Origin: Bacteroidaceae bacterium
Lineage (GTDB): Bacteria; Bacteroidota; Bacteroidia; Bacteroidales; Bacteroidaceae
Direction: 5' to 3'
NCBI GenBank assembly: GCA_017540585.1
Contig: JAFYAT010000005.1
Coordinates: 1-62,938 of the forward strand
Length of the DNA stretch: 62,938 nucleotides
Position numbers and translations under genes: made by a program. Below, in pieces: positions 47,478-55,411 of the stretch. A model generated the notes under the pieces. The model saw nothing but the letters and a program-made list of their open reading frames with translations. It made no database searches and was not told where the DNA came from. The stretch's first letter is position 1; the number at the start of each line of letters is the position of its first letter.

Positions 47478-49247
47478 CTATCGCCACATCTCTGCCTCAA
47501 TCCAGCAGATGAGTGAGGCGAGTGAAGCGTTCCAGTTGATGGCTATCTCGTTAGAAGCGTATGAACCTGCGGCATCGAGGTAGGACTCGTCGGGCTGATT
47601 GGAAGTGTAAACCTCCTTCATGTCGTTCTTGTCCTGCTGCCCTGGGTTGGAACCGCCTACGAGGAAGCCAGGCAGAGGGTCTGCTACATTGTCAGCAGCC
47701 GAGAGACGATGATGCGGATTTTTAGGAGAGAAGTTGCCGAAACCTGTCACATAGCAGTAACCTGTAGCGTTGCGGCCGAGAAGGTAGTCGGCATTCTCAA
47801 TTGCGCCCGTGAGATACTTCTTGTCACCTGTCAGACGATAGGCATATAGCAAGGCGATACCCTGACCTGCGAAGCTCTCGGAGTTGCAGCCCCAGAAGAA
47901 GTCCCTCGGACTGTTGCCTCCCGGCGTGTTGTAGCATGACGTCGGCACAGCCTCAAGAGCCTTGTCTGCATAGCCTATGATGCTGTTCTTTGCAAAATCA
48001 TATACGTCACCATACTTGAGCATACCTCCATACTTCTCTACCGCTCCGATGTAAGAGTAGATGGCAAGCGAGCCTACGTTACCCCATGTAGGAAGAGAGA
48101 AGCGTGCATCCTGCATTTTGTCCATAGCCACATCGAGGTATCTCTGTATGTCGAAGTTGGAGTTTGTCACCTCAGTAAGGAGAATCTCCACGGCAGCCCA
48201 CAAGAACTCGTCATTCACACTATGGTCATCATAAGCACCCGTATTAACCTTTGGCTCAAACTTGGCGTTCATCTCGTTCTGACGATAGTAGATGTCAGGG
48301 TGAGCCACAGCCCAGTCGAAGGCAAGTTTTGCCTGGCGGCGAGCCTCGTTGGCAAAGTACTTGTAACAGTCGAAACTGCTATATATGCGGCTTGCCTTTG
48401 CCATGGTAGCAGCAAAGTCGAGTGCGGCGGCTGTGGTCTTCTGTACCAAGTAGCGTGGCTGTTTGCACTCCTTAGGCATGATGAAGCCCTCGAAGTTAGG
48501 TGTGGTAAGCTTGTGATATACACCTCCGTCCTCAGGGTCCTGCATTGTCTGCATCCACTTGAGGTTAACCATTATCTCATCAAGGAAATCAGGCACATTG
48601 TTACGGCTCTCAGGTATGTTGAGTTCAAGTGTCTTGAAATAAGCTTCGTTCATCTCATAGGCACAGAGCATGAGACCAACGGAATAGCCTGAGTTGACAA
48701 TGTATTTGTTATAGTCGCCGGCATCGTACCATCCACCAGGACTGCTAATCACAGTACCCGCAGGACGAGAGGCTGAAGCTGCACTTGGGTGAATGTACAC
48801 CACGGTGTCGGGATGTCCCGCTGGCCTTGACCAGTCACCAGCATATTCCTTAGGGATGACTTCACCGCTCCTTTGTAGGTAGAATGCCTTGATGCTTGCC
48901 TTGGCAAGGTCGCTGTATGCGGTGTCGCTGATGTGTATTAGCTGATTGTACTTTCCGTTGGTGAGAATGTACGTGCCAGGATAAGTCAGCTTGGAGAAAT
49001 CAATTATTGCCCTCTCCTTGCCTGACCATGGTGACGTGGCTATGCGTACCGCCTTGCCTTTCCATATTTTTCTGCCACCCTTGAAATCCCTGATGGCATA
49101 TTCCTTTGACCATCCATCAGCCTCGATGACAGCTGTCTTCTCTGCATTAGGAAAGTAACCCACTTGATTAACTCGGATTGGATTGGGGTTCTGAGCCATT
49201 GCCACCATGGCAATACCAGAAACCAAGATAGTTGATAGTCTTTTCAT
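47478..49247 (-). CDS. GH9 endoglucanase / β-glucanase
   Basis: 589-aa secreted GH9 enzyme. Signal peptide ~1-18 (ending AMAQ), then the N-terminal Ig-like domain usual in this GH9 type (~20-105, IRVNQVGYFPNAEKTAVIE). The (α/α)6 catalytic domain follows, with GGWYDAGDYNKY carrying the catalytic Asp pair, the FSPKNPHHRLS block, and the acid Glu in SNEIAINWNASL near the C-terminus. It may act on cellulose, mixed-linkage glucan or xyloglucan; the sequence does not decide. It lies just outside the right long repeat and has its own promoter nested in the xylulokinase terminator. Confidence 0.92.
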   Translation of the reverse strand: MKRLSTILVSGIAMVAMAQNPNPIRVNQVGYFPNAEKTAVIEADGWSKEYAIRDFKGGRKIWKGKAVRIATSPWSGKERAIIDFSKLTYPGTYILTNGKYNQLIHISDTAYSDLAKASIKAFYLQRSGEVIPKEYAGDWSRPAGHPDTVVYIHPSAASASRPAGTVISSPGGWYDAGDYNKYIVNSGYSVGLMLCAYEMNEAYFKTLELNIPESRNNVPDFLDEIMVNLKWMQTMQDPEDGGVYHKLTTPNFEGFIMPKECKQPRYLVQKTTAAALDFAATMAKASRIYSSFDCYKYFANEARRQAKLAFDWAVAHPDIYYRQNEMNAKFEPKVNTGAYDDHSVNDEFLWAAVEILLTEVTNSNFDIQRYLDVAMDKMQDARFSLPTWGNVGSLAIYSYIGAVEKYGGMLKYGDVYDFAKNSIIGYADKALEAVPTSCYNTPGGNSPRDFFWGCNSESFAGQGIALLYAYRLTGDKKYLTGAIENADYLLGRNATGYCYVTGFGNFSPKNPHHRLSAADNVADPLPGFLVGGSNPGQQDKNDMKEVYTSNQPDESYLDAAGSYASNEIAINWNASLASLICWIEAEMWR

Positions 49248-49321
49248 GAAAGGTTTGTGTTATTTGTTTTTGGTATTTCTCTGTTTTGATTCAGGGAAAA
49301 CGTTGGTATAAATTATCGCGT

Positions 49322-49353
49322 CAAAGATAAATAAAAATGCGATGCAAACCAAA
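49322..49353 (-). promoter_or_regulatory. GH9 promoter (-33/-7)
   Basis: On the minus strand TTTG (49350-49353), 20 nt, then TATCTTTG (49322-49329): a perfect match to the Bacteroidetes housekeeping promoter. The -33 box lies in the loop of the hairpin that terminates the xylulokinase gene. Confidence 0.75.
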
Positions 49354-49366
49354 TGTTTGCATCGCA
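49332..49366 (-). terminator. Terminator of xylulokinase gene
   Basis: TGCGATGCAAAC (49338-49349) pairs perfectly with GTTTGCATCGCA (49355-49366) across 5 nt; on the minus strand it is followed by a T-run (49333-49337). Classic intrinsic terminator. Confidence 0.8.
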
Positions 49367-49443
49367 AGTATCATGTTTGGATAAATAATCGCTATGAATA
49401 GCCGAGTACGTCTAATTGCTCATTACTAATTATTCATTCCTCA

Positions 49444-50916
49444 TTACTTACCAAGTCTCTCGCACCAAAGCTTATAAGCAGCCTTGTAAGCAGCTGTGTC
49501 TGCTACTGGCTTCTCTGTTGCGATGTGCTTGAGAGTCTTGAATGCATCGTCGCTATCCTTGTAGATACCAGCACCAATACCAGCTCCGTATGCTGCACCG
49601 ACAGAACCGTCAGTCTCGTAAAGCTCGATGCTTGCGCCTGTTACGGCAGCAAGTGTGCGACGGAAGAGTGGGCTGAGGAAGAGGTTGGCATGACCAGCCT
49701 TGATAGTCTTGATGTCCATGCCCATCTGCTTCATGATGTCCATACCGTAGGCAAATGAGAAGGCGATACCTTCCTGTGCTGCACGGAGCATGTGAGCCTT
49801 AGTGTGGATATTGAAGTTGATACCGTGAACAGATGCACCAGGGTTCTCGTTCTGGAGAACACGCTCTGCGCCGTTACCGAATGGGATGATGCTCAAGCCC
49901 TCTGCACCTACAGGAACGCTCTCTGCGAGGTCGTTCATTGCAGGGTAGCTGATGCCCTCAGGAGCAACGGTACGCTTCATCCATGCGTTCAGGATACCAG
50001 TACCATTGATGCAGAGGAGCACACCGAGACGAGTGTCAGGCTGATTGTGGTTGACGTGAGCAAACGTATTAACACGACTGAGCTTGTCGTAGTTAACCTC
50101 ACCAAGTACACCATAAACAACACCTGACGTACCACCTGTTGCAGCAATCTCGCCTGGCTTCATCACGTTGAGTGAGAGTGCATTGTTTGGCTGGTCACCT
50201 CCACGGTAAGAGATAGGAGTACCCTCTGGTACACCGAGAAGGCTTGCTACCTCAGCACACACCTTTGACTGAACAGCAAAAGTAGGTACAATGTCAGCAA
50301 TGATGCCTTCAGGGAAACCGAAGAACTTCATGATGTCGTCACTCACCTTGTTCTCCTTGAAGTCCCAGAACATACCCTCTGAGAGTCCTGATATCGTAGT
50401 ATTGATTGTGCCACCGCTGAGGCGCATAGCGATATAGTCGCCAGGGAGCATAATCTTGTTAATCTTCTTGAAGTTCTCTGGCTCGTTCTCCTTTACCCAA
50501 GCAAGCTTGGCAGCTGTGAAGTTACCTGGCGAGTTGAGGAGGTGGCTGAGACACTTGTCGCCACCGATTGCCTCGAATGCCTTGTTGCCGTAAGGTACTG
50601 CACGACCGTCGCACCAGATGATACTTGGACGTATGGCCTTGCCTTCCTTGTCAACGCATACGAGTCCGTGCATCTGGTAACTTATACCTATTGCACCTAC
50701 CTGCTTGAGGTCAGCCTTTGCGGCAACTCTCTTTGTGGCGTTGACGAGTTCGTCCCACCACATCTCAGGCTCCTGCTCTGCCCATCCTGGCTGTGGAGCG
50801 CTGATTGGTGCCTCAGCATCTGGATACTGGGCTGATACTACACATTCGCCTGTCTCTGAATTGACAATGGCGGCCTTTACTGAAGATGTACCTATGTCGT
50901 AACCGAGTAAATACAT
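49444..50916 (-). CDS. xylB: Xylulokinase (FGGY family)
   Basis: 490-aa kinase that phosphorylates D-xylulose, the step after xylose isomerase, feeding the pentose phosphate pathway. Marks: N-terminal ATPase motif GYDIGTSSVKAA, the sugar-binding segment ISYQMHGLV, and the C-terminal FGGY part with PFGNGAERVLQNENPGAS and GHANLFLSPLF. It links xylan breakdown in this window to central metabolism. No xylA is present nearby; the gene upstream is a Nudix-type regulator, a pairing seen in Bacteroides xylose operons. The gap upstream (50917-51075) contains a run of AGTTTTTGAGTTTGTAAG-like repeats. Confidence 0.92.
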   Translation of the reverse strand: MYLLGYDIGTSSVKAAIVNSETGECVVSAQYPDAEAPISAPQPGWAEQEPEMWWDELVNATKRVAAKADLKQVGAIGISYQMHGLVCVDKEGKAIRPSIIWCDGRAVPYGNKAFEAIGGDKCLSHLLNSPGNFTAAKLAWVKENEPENFKKINKIMLPGDYIAMRLSGGTINTTISGLSEGMFWDFKENKVSDDIMKFFGFPEGIIADIVPTFAVQSKVCAEVASLLGVPEGTPISYRGGDQPNNALSLNVMKPGEIAATGGTSGVVYGVLGEVNYDKLSRVNTFAHVNHNQPDTRLGVLLCINGTGILNAWMKRTVAPEGISYPAMNDLAESVPVGAEGLSIIPFGNGAERVLQNENPGASVHGINFNIHTKAHMLRAAQEGIAFSFAYGMDIMKQMGMDIKTIKAGHANLFLSPLFRRTLAAVTGASIELYETDGSVGAAYGAGIGAGIYKDSDDAFKTLKHIATEKPVADTAAYKAAYKLWCERLGK

Positions 50917-51075
50917 AAATATATTAAGTTTTAAGTTTGTAAGTTCTTATGTTTTTGAGTTTGTAAGTTTTTGAGTTTTTGGATACCACGTTTTTATTAC
51001 GTAAATCCAAAGTTCAGCCGCATTAAGTATCAAACCTGACAACCTGATAACCCGACAACCTTACAAAAAAAGGCA

Positions 51076-51774
51076 TCATTTACGCTTGAACTTGTAGTAG
51101 CGTGCTGCCCTATGACTCACACCTTCTTCCTTCTCCTCAAGCATGACGAGGTAAGGCATCTTTGCAAGTTTCTTATGGAAATTCTTGATATCCACCTTAT
51201 CGTCTGTCACACTCTCCATGAGTCGACGGAGCTGTGTAGCTGTGAACTTGCGTGGCAGAAGGTCAAAGAACATCGTCGGGTCAAGTGCCGTCATCTTCTT
51301 TACAGACCTTACAGCCTCATGCACAATCTCACTATGGTCAAAAGCCAATTGTGGAAGCTCGTCAATAGGAATCCACTGTGCCTCGAACCCCTTGTCAAGC
51401 TTCTCCATCTTGCGGTCAATGCGCAGGAGCGAAAGGTACGCTATGGTGACTATTCGCTCAAGATGATGCTCAAGATGATGATATCGTTCGAGCCAGATGG
51501 AGTCACGAGGATTGGCAAGGCGCTGTGCACCTCCGAAAGCCTTGAATTGTACCATCTTCACCTGAACGAGTCCTGTAAGTTGTTTCAATACTCTCTGTGC
51601 AGCATCGTCGAGGTCTTCGTCCATATTGATAAGACTACCCGGCAACTTATAGCATCCCGTGTCGTTTCCCGGGTCAGCATTTGTCTGTCTTACGACAAGT
51701 GCATTGAGTTTTTCCCCGTCAAAACCGAGAAGCACGCAGTCAACAGAAACGTATGGATTAACGCTGTTTATCAT
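51076..51774 (-). CDS. Nudix-type transcriptional regulator (NrtR/XylR-like)
   Basis: 232 aa from ATG 51774, chosen because a -7 box at 51799-51806 and AAAGGGAGAAATC just before it rule against the longer frame. Residues ~1-140 are a Nudix fold, but the catalytic box is degenerate: the REUxEE signature reads RVLKQL, so hydrolysis is unlikely. Residues ~145-232 form a winged helix (KFTATQLRRLMESV) typical of NrtR/AraR-like regulators in Bacteroidetes. In Bacteroides such proteins next to xylulokinase control xylose genes, so xylose or a derivative may be its effector. It could equally be an arabinose-type regulator. Confidence 0.8.
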   Translation of the reverse strand: MINSVNPYVSVDCVLLGFDGEKLNALVVRQTNADPGNDTGCYKLPGSLINMDEDLDDAAQRVLKQLTGLVQVKMVQFKAFGGAQRLANPRDSIWLERYHHLEHHLERIVTIAYLSLLRIDRKMEKLDKGFEAQWIPIDELPQLAFDHSEIVHEAVRSVKKMTALDPTMFFDLLPRKFTATQLRRLMESVTDDKVDIKNFHKKLAKMPYLVMLEEKEEGVSHRAARYYKFKRK

Positions 51775-51798
51775 GATTTCTCCCTTTGAATACAGATG

Positions 51799-51806
51799 CA
51801 AAAGTA
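51799..51806 (-). promoter_or_regulatory. Promoter (-7) of Nudix regulator
   Basis: The minus strand reads TACTTTTG, matching TAnnTTTG, 24 nt upstream of the chosen start codon. This places the transcript start inside the longer open frame. Confidence 0.55.
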
Positions 51807-52490
51807 CAAATTTTAACTTAACGCCACAAGAAAAAGATAATTATTTTTCAAAATATTATATATTTTCTTTCAGTATGTTACTTTTAGTGTTGTGTACGAT
51901 AAGGCTTCACGCTTCTATATCGTAGTATTTACGAAATGAAGACACAATAATGGTAACTACAAGATTTCGTGTGGACGATGTTTTTACCACGAACCTTTAG
52001 CTCGGAGAAGCCAATAACACTAATGACATTCGGCTTCATGTTGTTGTACAAGAGTGTAATTAGTGTTTTGAAAAAAACATACATAATCTTGTAGAAGCAA
52101 ATAATGGATGAAGAACCAAAGAAAAAAAACTATTTTAAGTATATTTACAACTAAATAGTTTTCATCCAATCAACACGTCGCATCATGACGAATCGAACGG
52201 AATCGGACATAAAGTTCTTCATTTCTTTGGTTACACACAATTATCAGCATATCTTTGTGGCATGATTCGGAGGTAATCAGCATGCTTCAACCACATACTT
52301 GCAGAAGGAATGATAACAAATTCTAACGAAGGTGTTACGAAGGGTGCACGAAGGGTTGCCGAAGAAACAGGGGTAGATAACTATGTCAAAACGGCAACTC
52401 GAGGTAAAATAAAATATAAAAATGAAAGACAAGAATTAGGGCAAAATATTCGTTGTTAATACACTCATAGTGAGATAAGCACTATTTTTA
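51807..52490. other. Gene-free intergenic region
   Basis: No gene is seen in ~680 bp between the divergent regulator and prfC. Two dyads stand out: ACACTAAT ... ATTAGTGT around 52016-52065, and a nested hairpin 52106-52167 (GGATGAA/TTCATCC outside, ACTATTT/AAATAGT inside). Near 52325-52365 are three ACGAAGGGT-type units like those at 33658. None can be assigned a function. Confidence 0.4.
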
Positions 52491-52522
52491 TTTGGTATTT
52501 ACCTCACTAAAGCGTACCTTTG
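52491..52522 (+). promoter_or_regulatory. prfC promoter (-33/-7)
   Basis: TTTG (52491-52494), 20 nt, TACCTTTG (52515-52522): a perfect Bacteroidetes promoter 21 nt upstream of the prfC start codon. Confidence 0.75.
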
Positions 52523-52543
52523 CACTAAATTTATAGGTAGTAT

Positions 52544-54145
52544 ATGAACGAAATAGACAGAAGACGAACATTTGCGATCATCTCGCACCCTGATGCCGGT
52601 AAGACTACATTGACAGAAAAGCTCCTGCTTTTCGGAGGACAGATACAAGTTGCCGGTGCCGTAAAATCAAACAAGATAAAGAAATCAGCCACTTCTGACT
52701 GGATGGAAATCGAGAAGCAGCGTGGTATCTCTGTCAGCACTTCCGTAATGGAGTTTGACTACACACCTGCTGGCAAGGAAGCACCATCCGGAGAAGCTGG
52801 ACTCTATAAGGTCAACATCCTCGACACTCCTGGACACCAAGACTTTGCCGAGGATACATTCCGCACACTTACAGCCGTTGACTCTGCCATCATCGTCATC
52901 GATGGTGCTAAGGGTGTTGAGGCACAGACACGTAAACTGATGACAGTTTGCCGTATGCGCAAGACTCCTGTCATCGTATTCATCAACAAGATGGACCGAG
53001 AGGGTAAGGACCCATTCGATCTCCTCGACGAGGTGGAGAACGAACTTCAGATTAAAGTACGTCCTCTCTCATGGCCAATCAACCAAGGCGCACGATTCAA
53101 GGGTGTATATAACATCTACGAGAATAACCTCAACCTCTTCACACCTAACAAGCAAGTGGTGACTGAGAAGGTGGAGGTAGATATCAACTCCAACGAACTC
53201 GATGAGCGTGTAGGATCAGAGGATGCAGAGAAGCTTCGCGAAGACCTCGAGATGATTGACGGAGTATATGACACATTCGACGTACAGAAGTATCTCGATG
53301 CAGAGATTGCACCTGTGTTCTTCGGCTCAGCTCTCAACAACTTCGGTGTGCAGGAACTTCTTGACTGTTTCGTAGAGATTGCTCCTAACCCACGTCCTAC
53401 GACTGCAGAGGAACGTCTCGTTAAGCCTGAGGAACCTAAGTTCACAGGATTCATCTTCAAGATTACAGCCAACATTGACCCTAACCACCGCAGTTGTACA
53501 GCCTTCTGCAAGGTATGTTCTGGTAAGTTCGTGCGCAACGCTCCTTATCTCCATGTACGCAATGGCAAGACAGTACGATTCTCAAGTCCAACACAGTTCA
53601 TGGCACAGAAGAAGTCAACAATCGACGAGGCTTATCCAGGCGATATCGTTGGTCTTCCAGATAATGGTATATTCAAGATTGGCGACACACTCACAGAGGG
53701 TGAGCAGCTTCATTTCAAGGGACTCCCATCATTCTCTCCAGAGATGTTCAAGTACATCGAGAATGCTGACCCAATGAAGACAAAGCAGTTGGAGAAGGGT
53801 ATCAACCAGTTGATGGACGAGGGTGTTGCACAGTTGTTCGTCAACCAGTTCAATGGACGCAAGATTATCGGTACGGTAGGACAGTTGCAGTTTGAGGTCA
53901 TCCAGTACCGTCTTGAGAACGAGTATAACGCCAAGTGCCGTTGGGAACCAGTCAGCCTTTACAAGGCATGCTGGATAGAGAGCGAGGACGAGGCTGAACT
54001 TGAAGCATTCAAGAAGCGCAAATATCAGTATATGGCTAAGGACCGCGAAGGTCGTGACGTCTTCCTTGCCGACTCTGGCTACGTTCTCTCGATGGCACAG
54101 CAAGACTTTGAGAAAATAAAGTTCCACTTCACAAGCGAGTTTTAG
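52544..54145 (+). CDS. prfC: Peptide chain release factor 3
   Basis: 533-aa GTPase that recycles RF1/RF2 from the ribosome after termination. G motifs are intact: [12 protein letters not shown] (P-loop, ~16-27), DTPGHQDF with the catalytic His, and [16 protein letters not shown], which is diagnostic for RF3 rather than EF-G. Length is normal for the family. The gene ends FHFTSEF and its stop codon is directly joined to a GC-rich palindrome. Confidence 0.96.
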   Translation: MNEIDRRRTFAIISHPDAGKTTLTEKLLLFGGQIQVAGAVKSNKIKKSATSDWMEIEKQRGISVSTSVMEFDYTPAGKEAPSGEAGLYKVNILDTPGHQDFAEDTFRTLTAVDSAIIVIDGAKGVEAQTRKLMTVCRMRKTPVIVFINKMDREGKDPFDLLDEVENELQIKVRPLSWPINQGARFKGVYNIYENNLNLFTPNKQVVTEKVEVDINSNELDERVGSEDAEKLREDLEMIDGVYDTFDVQKYLDAEIAPVFFGSALNNFGVQELLDCFVEIAPNPRPTTAEERLVKPEEPKFTGFIFKITANIDPNHRSCTAFCKVCSGKFVRNAPYLHVRNGKTVRFSSPTQFMAQKKSTIDEAYPGDIVGLPDNGIFKIGDTLTEGEQLHFKGLPSFSPEMFKYIENADPMKTKQLEKGINQLMDEGVAQLFVNQFNGRKIIGTVGQLQFEVIQYRLENEYNAKCRWEPVSLYKACWIESEDEAELEAFKKRKYQYMAKDREGRDVFLADSGYVLSMAQQDFEKIKFHFTSEF

Positions 54146-54177
54146 CCCCCCGACCCCCGAAGGGGGCGGCCATCCGG
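54143..54177 (-). repeat. REP-like palindrome at prfC stop codon
   Basis: AGCCCCCCGACCCCCGAAGG and GGGCGGCCATCCGG follow the TAG of prfC; the A and G of the stop codon are part of the repeat. It is the reverse complement of the copies at 54620 and 57336 (core GCCCCC-TTCG-GGGGTC). It forms a strong GC hairpin and probably also ends the prfC transcript. Confidence 0.75.
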
Positions 54178-54216
54178 GACACAACGTTTTGTTTTCCATT
54201 CAATGATTTCATAAGT

Positions 54217-54606
54217 ATGAAGTACGGATATGAAACAGCAAATGAAGCAAACTATACATTACTTCGACGTTTCTCAAAAGAGAACCGCAAGTATTGTACG
54301 GAGGCCGAGAGCATATTATGGAGTCGCTTATGCAATAAGCAACTTGGGGACAAATTCAGACAGCAACACATCATCGGCAACTACATAGCCGACTTTGTAT
54401 GTCTGAAAAGAAAACTGATTATCGAATTAGACGGTAGATATCATCTCTACGGAGAGCAGATAGAGAAAGACCGTGTTAGGGAGCAAATCCTTAATGACTA
54501 CGGCTTTAAGATAATACGTTTCACTAACGAGGAACTGATAGGAGACATCGACTCTGTCGTGTCAACGATACGCAAAGAATTAGAGGCAAGAGCCTCAACA
54601 GAATAA
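54217..54606 (+). CDS. DUF559 (Vsr-like fold) endonuclease-domain protein
   Basis: 129-aa protein of the DUF559 family, related by fold to very-short-patch repair and other PD-(D/E)xK-type nucleases. Conserved features: N-terminal NRKYCTEAESILWSRL, then KFRQQHIIGNYIADFVCL with the first acidic residue, KLIIELDGRYH with the ELDG active-site strand, and the C-terminal GFKIIRFTNEEL. No known cellular role. It sits alone between two inverted GC-rich palindromes (54143 and 54620) that separate it from prfC and tsaC, so it looks like an inserted cassette rather than part of the operon. Confidence 0.8.
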   Translation: MKYGYETANEANYTLLRRFSKENRKYCTEAESILWSRLCNKQLGDKFRQQHIIGNYIADFVCLKRKLIIELDGRYHLYGEQIEKDRVREQILNDYGFKIIRFTNEELIGDIDSVVSTIRKELEARASTE

Positions 54607-54619
54607 CAACAACTTAATA

Positions 54620-54672
54620 GGCCACCACCCCTATCCGAATGGCCGCCCCCTTCGGGGGTCGGGGGGCTTTAT
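54620..54672 (+). repeat. REP-like palindrome abutting tsaC start
   Basis: GGCCA ... TGGCC brackets CCCCTATCCGAA, followed by CGCCCCCTTCGGGGGTCGGG and GGGCTTTAT directly before the tsaC ATG. The hairpin has a C(UUCG)G tetraloop in RNA. The last 45 bp are identical to the copy at 57344-57388. No ribosome-binding site fits between hairpin and start codon. Confidence 0.75.
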
Positions 54673-55239
54673 ATGTTACAAGACGAAGTAAAGAAAGCAG
54701 TAGAAGTACTGAAGCAAGGAGGAGTGATACTCTACCCTACTGACACAATATGGGGAATAGGTTGTGATGCAACCAATCCCGAAGCAGTAAAGAAGGTTTA
54801 CGAAATAAAGAGACGCTCTGACAGCAAGGCACTCATCTGTCTCGTTGACTCAGATGCACGCCTCACACGTTATGTACGCAACGTGGCTGACGTAACATGG
54901 AACATGATTGAACTTGCAGAGAAACCACTCACGGTCATCTTTGACAATGCTACAGGACTTGCTCCAAACCTCCTCGCCGAGGATGGCAGCGTAGGCATAC
55001 GCATCACAAAGGAAGAGTTCAGCAAGGAACTATGTTTCCGTTTTCAGAAGCCAATCGTCTCTACAAGCGCAAACATAAGCGGCGAACCTACCGCACAGAC
55101 GTTTGACGCAATAAGCGACGAGATTAAGAATGCCGTAGATTATGTTGTGCGCTACAACCAGCGTTGCAAGGAAAAGCATAAGCCATCAAGCATCATCAAG
55201 ATGAAGCCAAACGGAGAGTTCACAATCATACGTGAATGA
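54673..55239 (+). CDS. tsaC: Threonylcarbamoyl-AMP synthase (TsaC/Sua5/YciO family)
   Basis: 188-aa enzyme that makes threonylcarbamoyl-AMP for the t6A37 modification of ANN-decoding tRNAs. The family motifs are clear: GGVILYPTDTIWGIGCDATN near the N-terminus, KRRSDSKAL binding threonine/ATP, and PIVSTSANISGEP. The length fits the TsaC/YciO group, not long Sua5. The start is well supported by family alignment (MLQDEVKKA) and lies 3 nt after a GC hairpin, so its translation may be sensitive to that structure. Confidence 0.9.
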   Translation: MLQDEVKKAVEVLKQGGVILYPTDTIWGIGCDATNPEAVKKVYEIKRRSDSKALICLVDSDARLTRYVRNVADVTWNMIELAEKPLTVIFDNATGLAPNLLAEDGSVGIRITKEEFSKELCFRFQKPIVSTSANISGEPTAQTFDAISDEIKNAVDYVVRYNQRCKEKHKPSSIIKMKPNGEFTIIRE

Positions 55240-55274
55240 TTTTTTTCTCTTTACACTTTAATCTCGGAGTAAAG

Positions 55275-55392
55275 AGAAGTAAAAAGGAGTAAGAAGGAGT
55301 AAAAGGACGATAGTCTGTTGCTACTATTGGACGAACAATCATTCGTCTCTTTACTTCTCTTTACTCCCATTTACTCCTCTTTTACTCCTATT
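55275..55392. repeat. Palindromic element made of GGAGTAAA repeats, copy 2
   Basis: The left arm (GGAGTAAAGAGAAGTAAAAA, GGAGTAAGAAGGAGTAAAAG) faces a right arm of complementary TTTACTCC/TTTACTTC units. The loop begins GACGATAGTCTGTT, the complement of a motif in the element at 43797. It fills the gap between tsaC and the CLC gene and may act as a bidirectional hairpin. Confidence 0.6.
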
Positions 55393-55411
55393 AAAAACAA
55401 TAAAACAAACA

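Noticed and set aside
51807-52490. RNA gene or insertion-sequence remnant in the large gap before prfC
   Set aside because: Only modest dyads are visible; no tRNA-like arms, transposase text or clean terminal repeats could be found.
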